From NCBI GenBank assembly GCA_003242605.1, contig QGUZ01000328.1, positions 1 through 5,466 of the forward strand: DNA of 5,466 nt. The letters are read 5' to 3'. The translations under genes and the position numbers were made by a program. Shown here in pieces: positions 5,224 through 5,466 of the stretch. The number at the start of each line of letters is the position of its first letter. Position 1 is the stretch's first letter. The notes beneath the pieces are model-generated. The model saw only the letters and a program-made list of their open reading frames with translations, ran no database searches and was not told the origin of the DNA. Origin of the DNA: Actinomycetota bacterium (GTDB lineage Bacteria; Actinomycetota; Actinomycetes; Streptosporangiales; Streptosporangiaceae).

Positions 5224-5232
5224 AAAGGAGGT
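5224..5232 (+). promoter_or_regulatory. Ribosome binding site of the initiator gene
   Basis: AAAGGAGGT is a near-perfect anti-16S match 7 nt before the GTG at 5240. It fixes that GTG as the start of the open frame that runs off the right edge. Confidence 0.75.
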
Positions 5233-5239
5233 CTCCATC

Positions 5240-5466
5240 GTGCCCGATTCCGTCAGCAACGCGCACGCGATCCGCGGCGCGATCACCCGCCTGAACGACC
5301 CGCACTTCGCCCGGTGGGCCGACCAGATCCGCCGGGCGGGCGGCTGCCGCCAACCGATCCACCTACGCGGCACAGTCGAGCACTACGACCGTGCCACCGG
5401 CCGACTTCTGCACCGCTACAGCACCAGCCGTGAGCCCGACGGTGTGCTCCGCGTTCCGTGCAAGAC
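5240..5466 (+). CDS. Replication initiator protein, RepSA-like (5' part only)
   Basis: The frame is open from the GTG at 5240 to the right edge and gives the first 75 residues. The stretch FARWADQIRRAGGCRQPI (23-40), LRGTVEHYDRATGRLLHRYS (42-61) and EPDGVLRVPC (65-74) is the typical N-terminus of the replication initiators of AICEs and pSAM2-like plasmids, which are thought to nick at the origin and drive rolling-circle replication of the excised circle. In relatives the sequence continues into a cysteine-containing, zinc-ribbon-like segment; C74 would be its first cysteine, and the rest lies outside the window. The gene follows the transfer unit after 107 bases containing a dyad, so it may have some independent control. 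The catalytic region is not visible. Confidence 0.88.
   Translation, partial: MPDSVSNAHAIRGAITRLNDPHFARWADQIRRAGGCRQPIHLRGTVEHYDRATGRLLHRYSTSREPDGVLRVPCK

Noticed and set aside
1..5466. CRISPR arrays, tRNA or rRNA genes, insertion sequences
   Set aside because: No regularly spaced long repeats, no cloverleaf-like segments, no transposase motifs were seen on either strand.

Overview
The window reads as part of an actinomycete integrative and conjugative element (AICE, the pSAM2-like class) or a closely related conjugative plasmid. The DNA is very GC-rich, third codon positions are almost all G or C, ribosome binding sites are strong AAAGGAG types, and two starts are GTG. The run SCO3933-like protein, FtsK/SpoIIIE-type DNA translocase, DUF2637 membrane protein, small conserved protein, RepSA-like replication initiator is the transfer-replication core known from Streptomyces, Nonomuraea, Actinomadura and relatives. 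The genus cannot be fixed from the sequence alone. Excisionase and integrase genes, attachment sites and the rest of the initiator would lie beyond the right edge and are not seen.

Layout. (a) 1-47 holds no certain gene; an open frame at 3-107 may be the tail of a rightward gene. (b) 48-1268, minus strand: a two-gene unit of an XRE-type regulator with a PLD-like C-terminal domain, then a Nudix hydrolase 3 nt downstream. (c) 1269-1417: a regulatory gap with three helically phased GGACGTC repeats and a 33-bp near-perfect dyad. (d) 1418-1899, plus strand: a small CxC/CxxC zinc-ribbon-like protein and a one-helix membrane protein, joined by an ATGA overlap. (e) 1814-2167, minus strand: a short GntR-type regulator without an effector domain, overlapping the membrane-protein gene tail to tail. 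(f) 2168-2278: a divergent promoter/operator gap with a tandem 9-bp repeat. (g) 2279-5132, plus strand: the transfer unit, four closely packed genes. (h) 5133-5239: a gap with a 14-bp dyad. (i) 5240 to the edge: the N-terminus of the replication initiator. No gene-free stretch exceeds 300 bases.

How it probably works (inference from family knowledge). The GntR protein keeps the rightward transfer/replication unit off by binding the repeats at 2215-2240. When released, the SCO3933-like protein, the translocase and the DUF2637 protein move double-stranded DNA between mycelial cells, while the initiator drives replication of the excised circle. The XRE/Nudix unit looks like a sensor plus nucleotide-type hydrolase that may link the element to host state. 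Less ordinary points are the iterated and dyad motifs in three gaps, 21-bp-phased repeats inside the DUF2637 gene, and a translocase that seems to lack its own DNA-recognition domain while its neighbour carries a helix-turn-helix.
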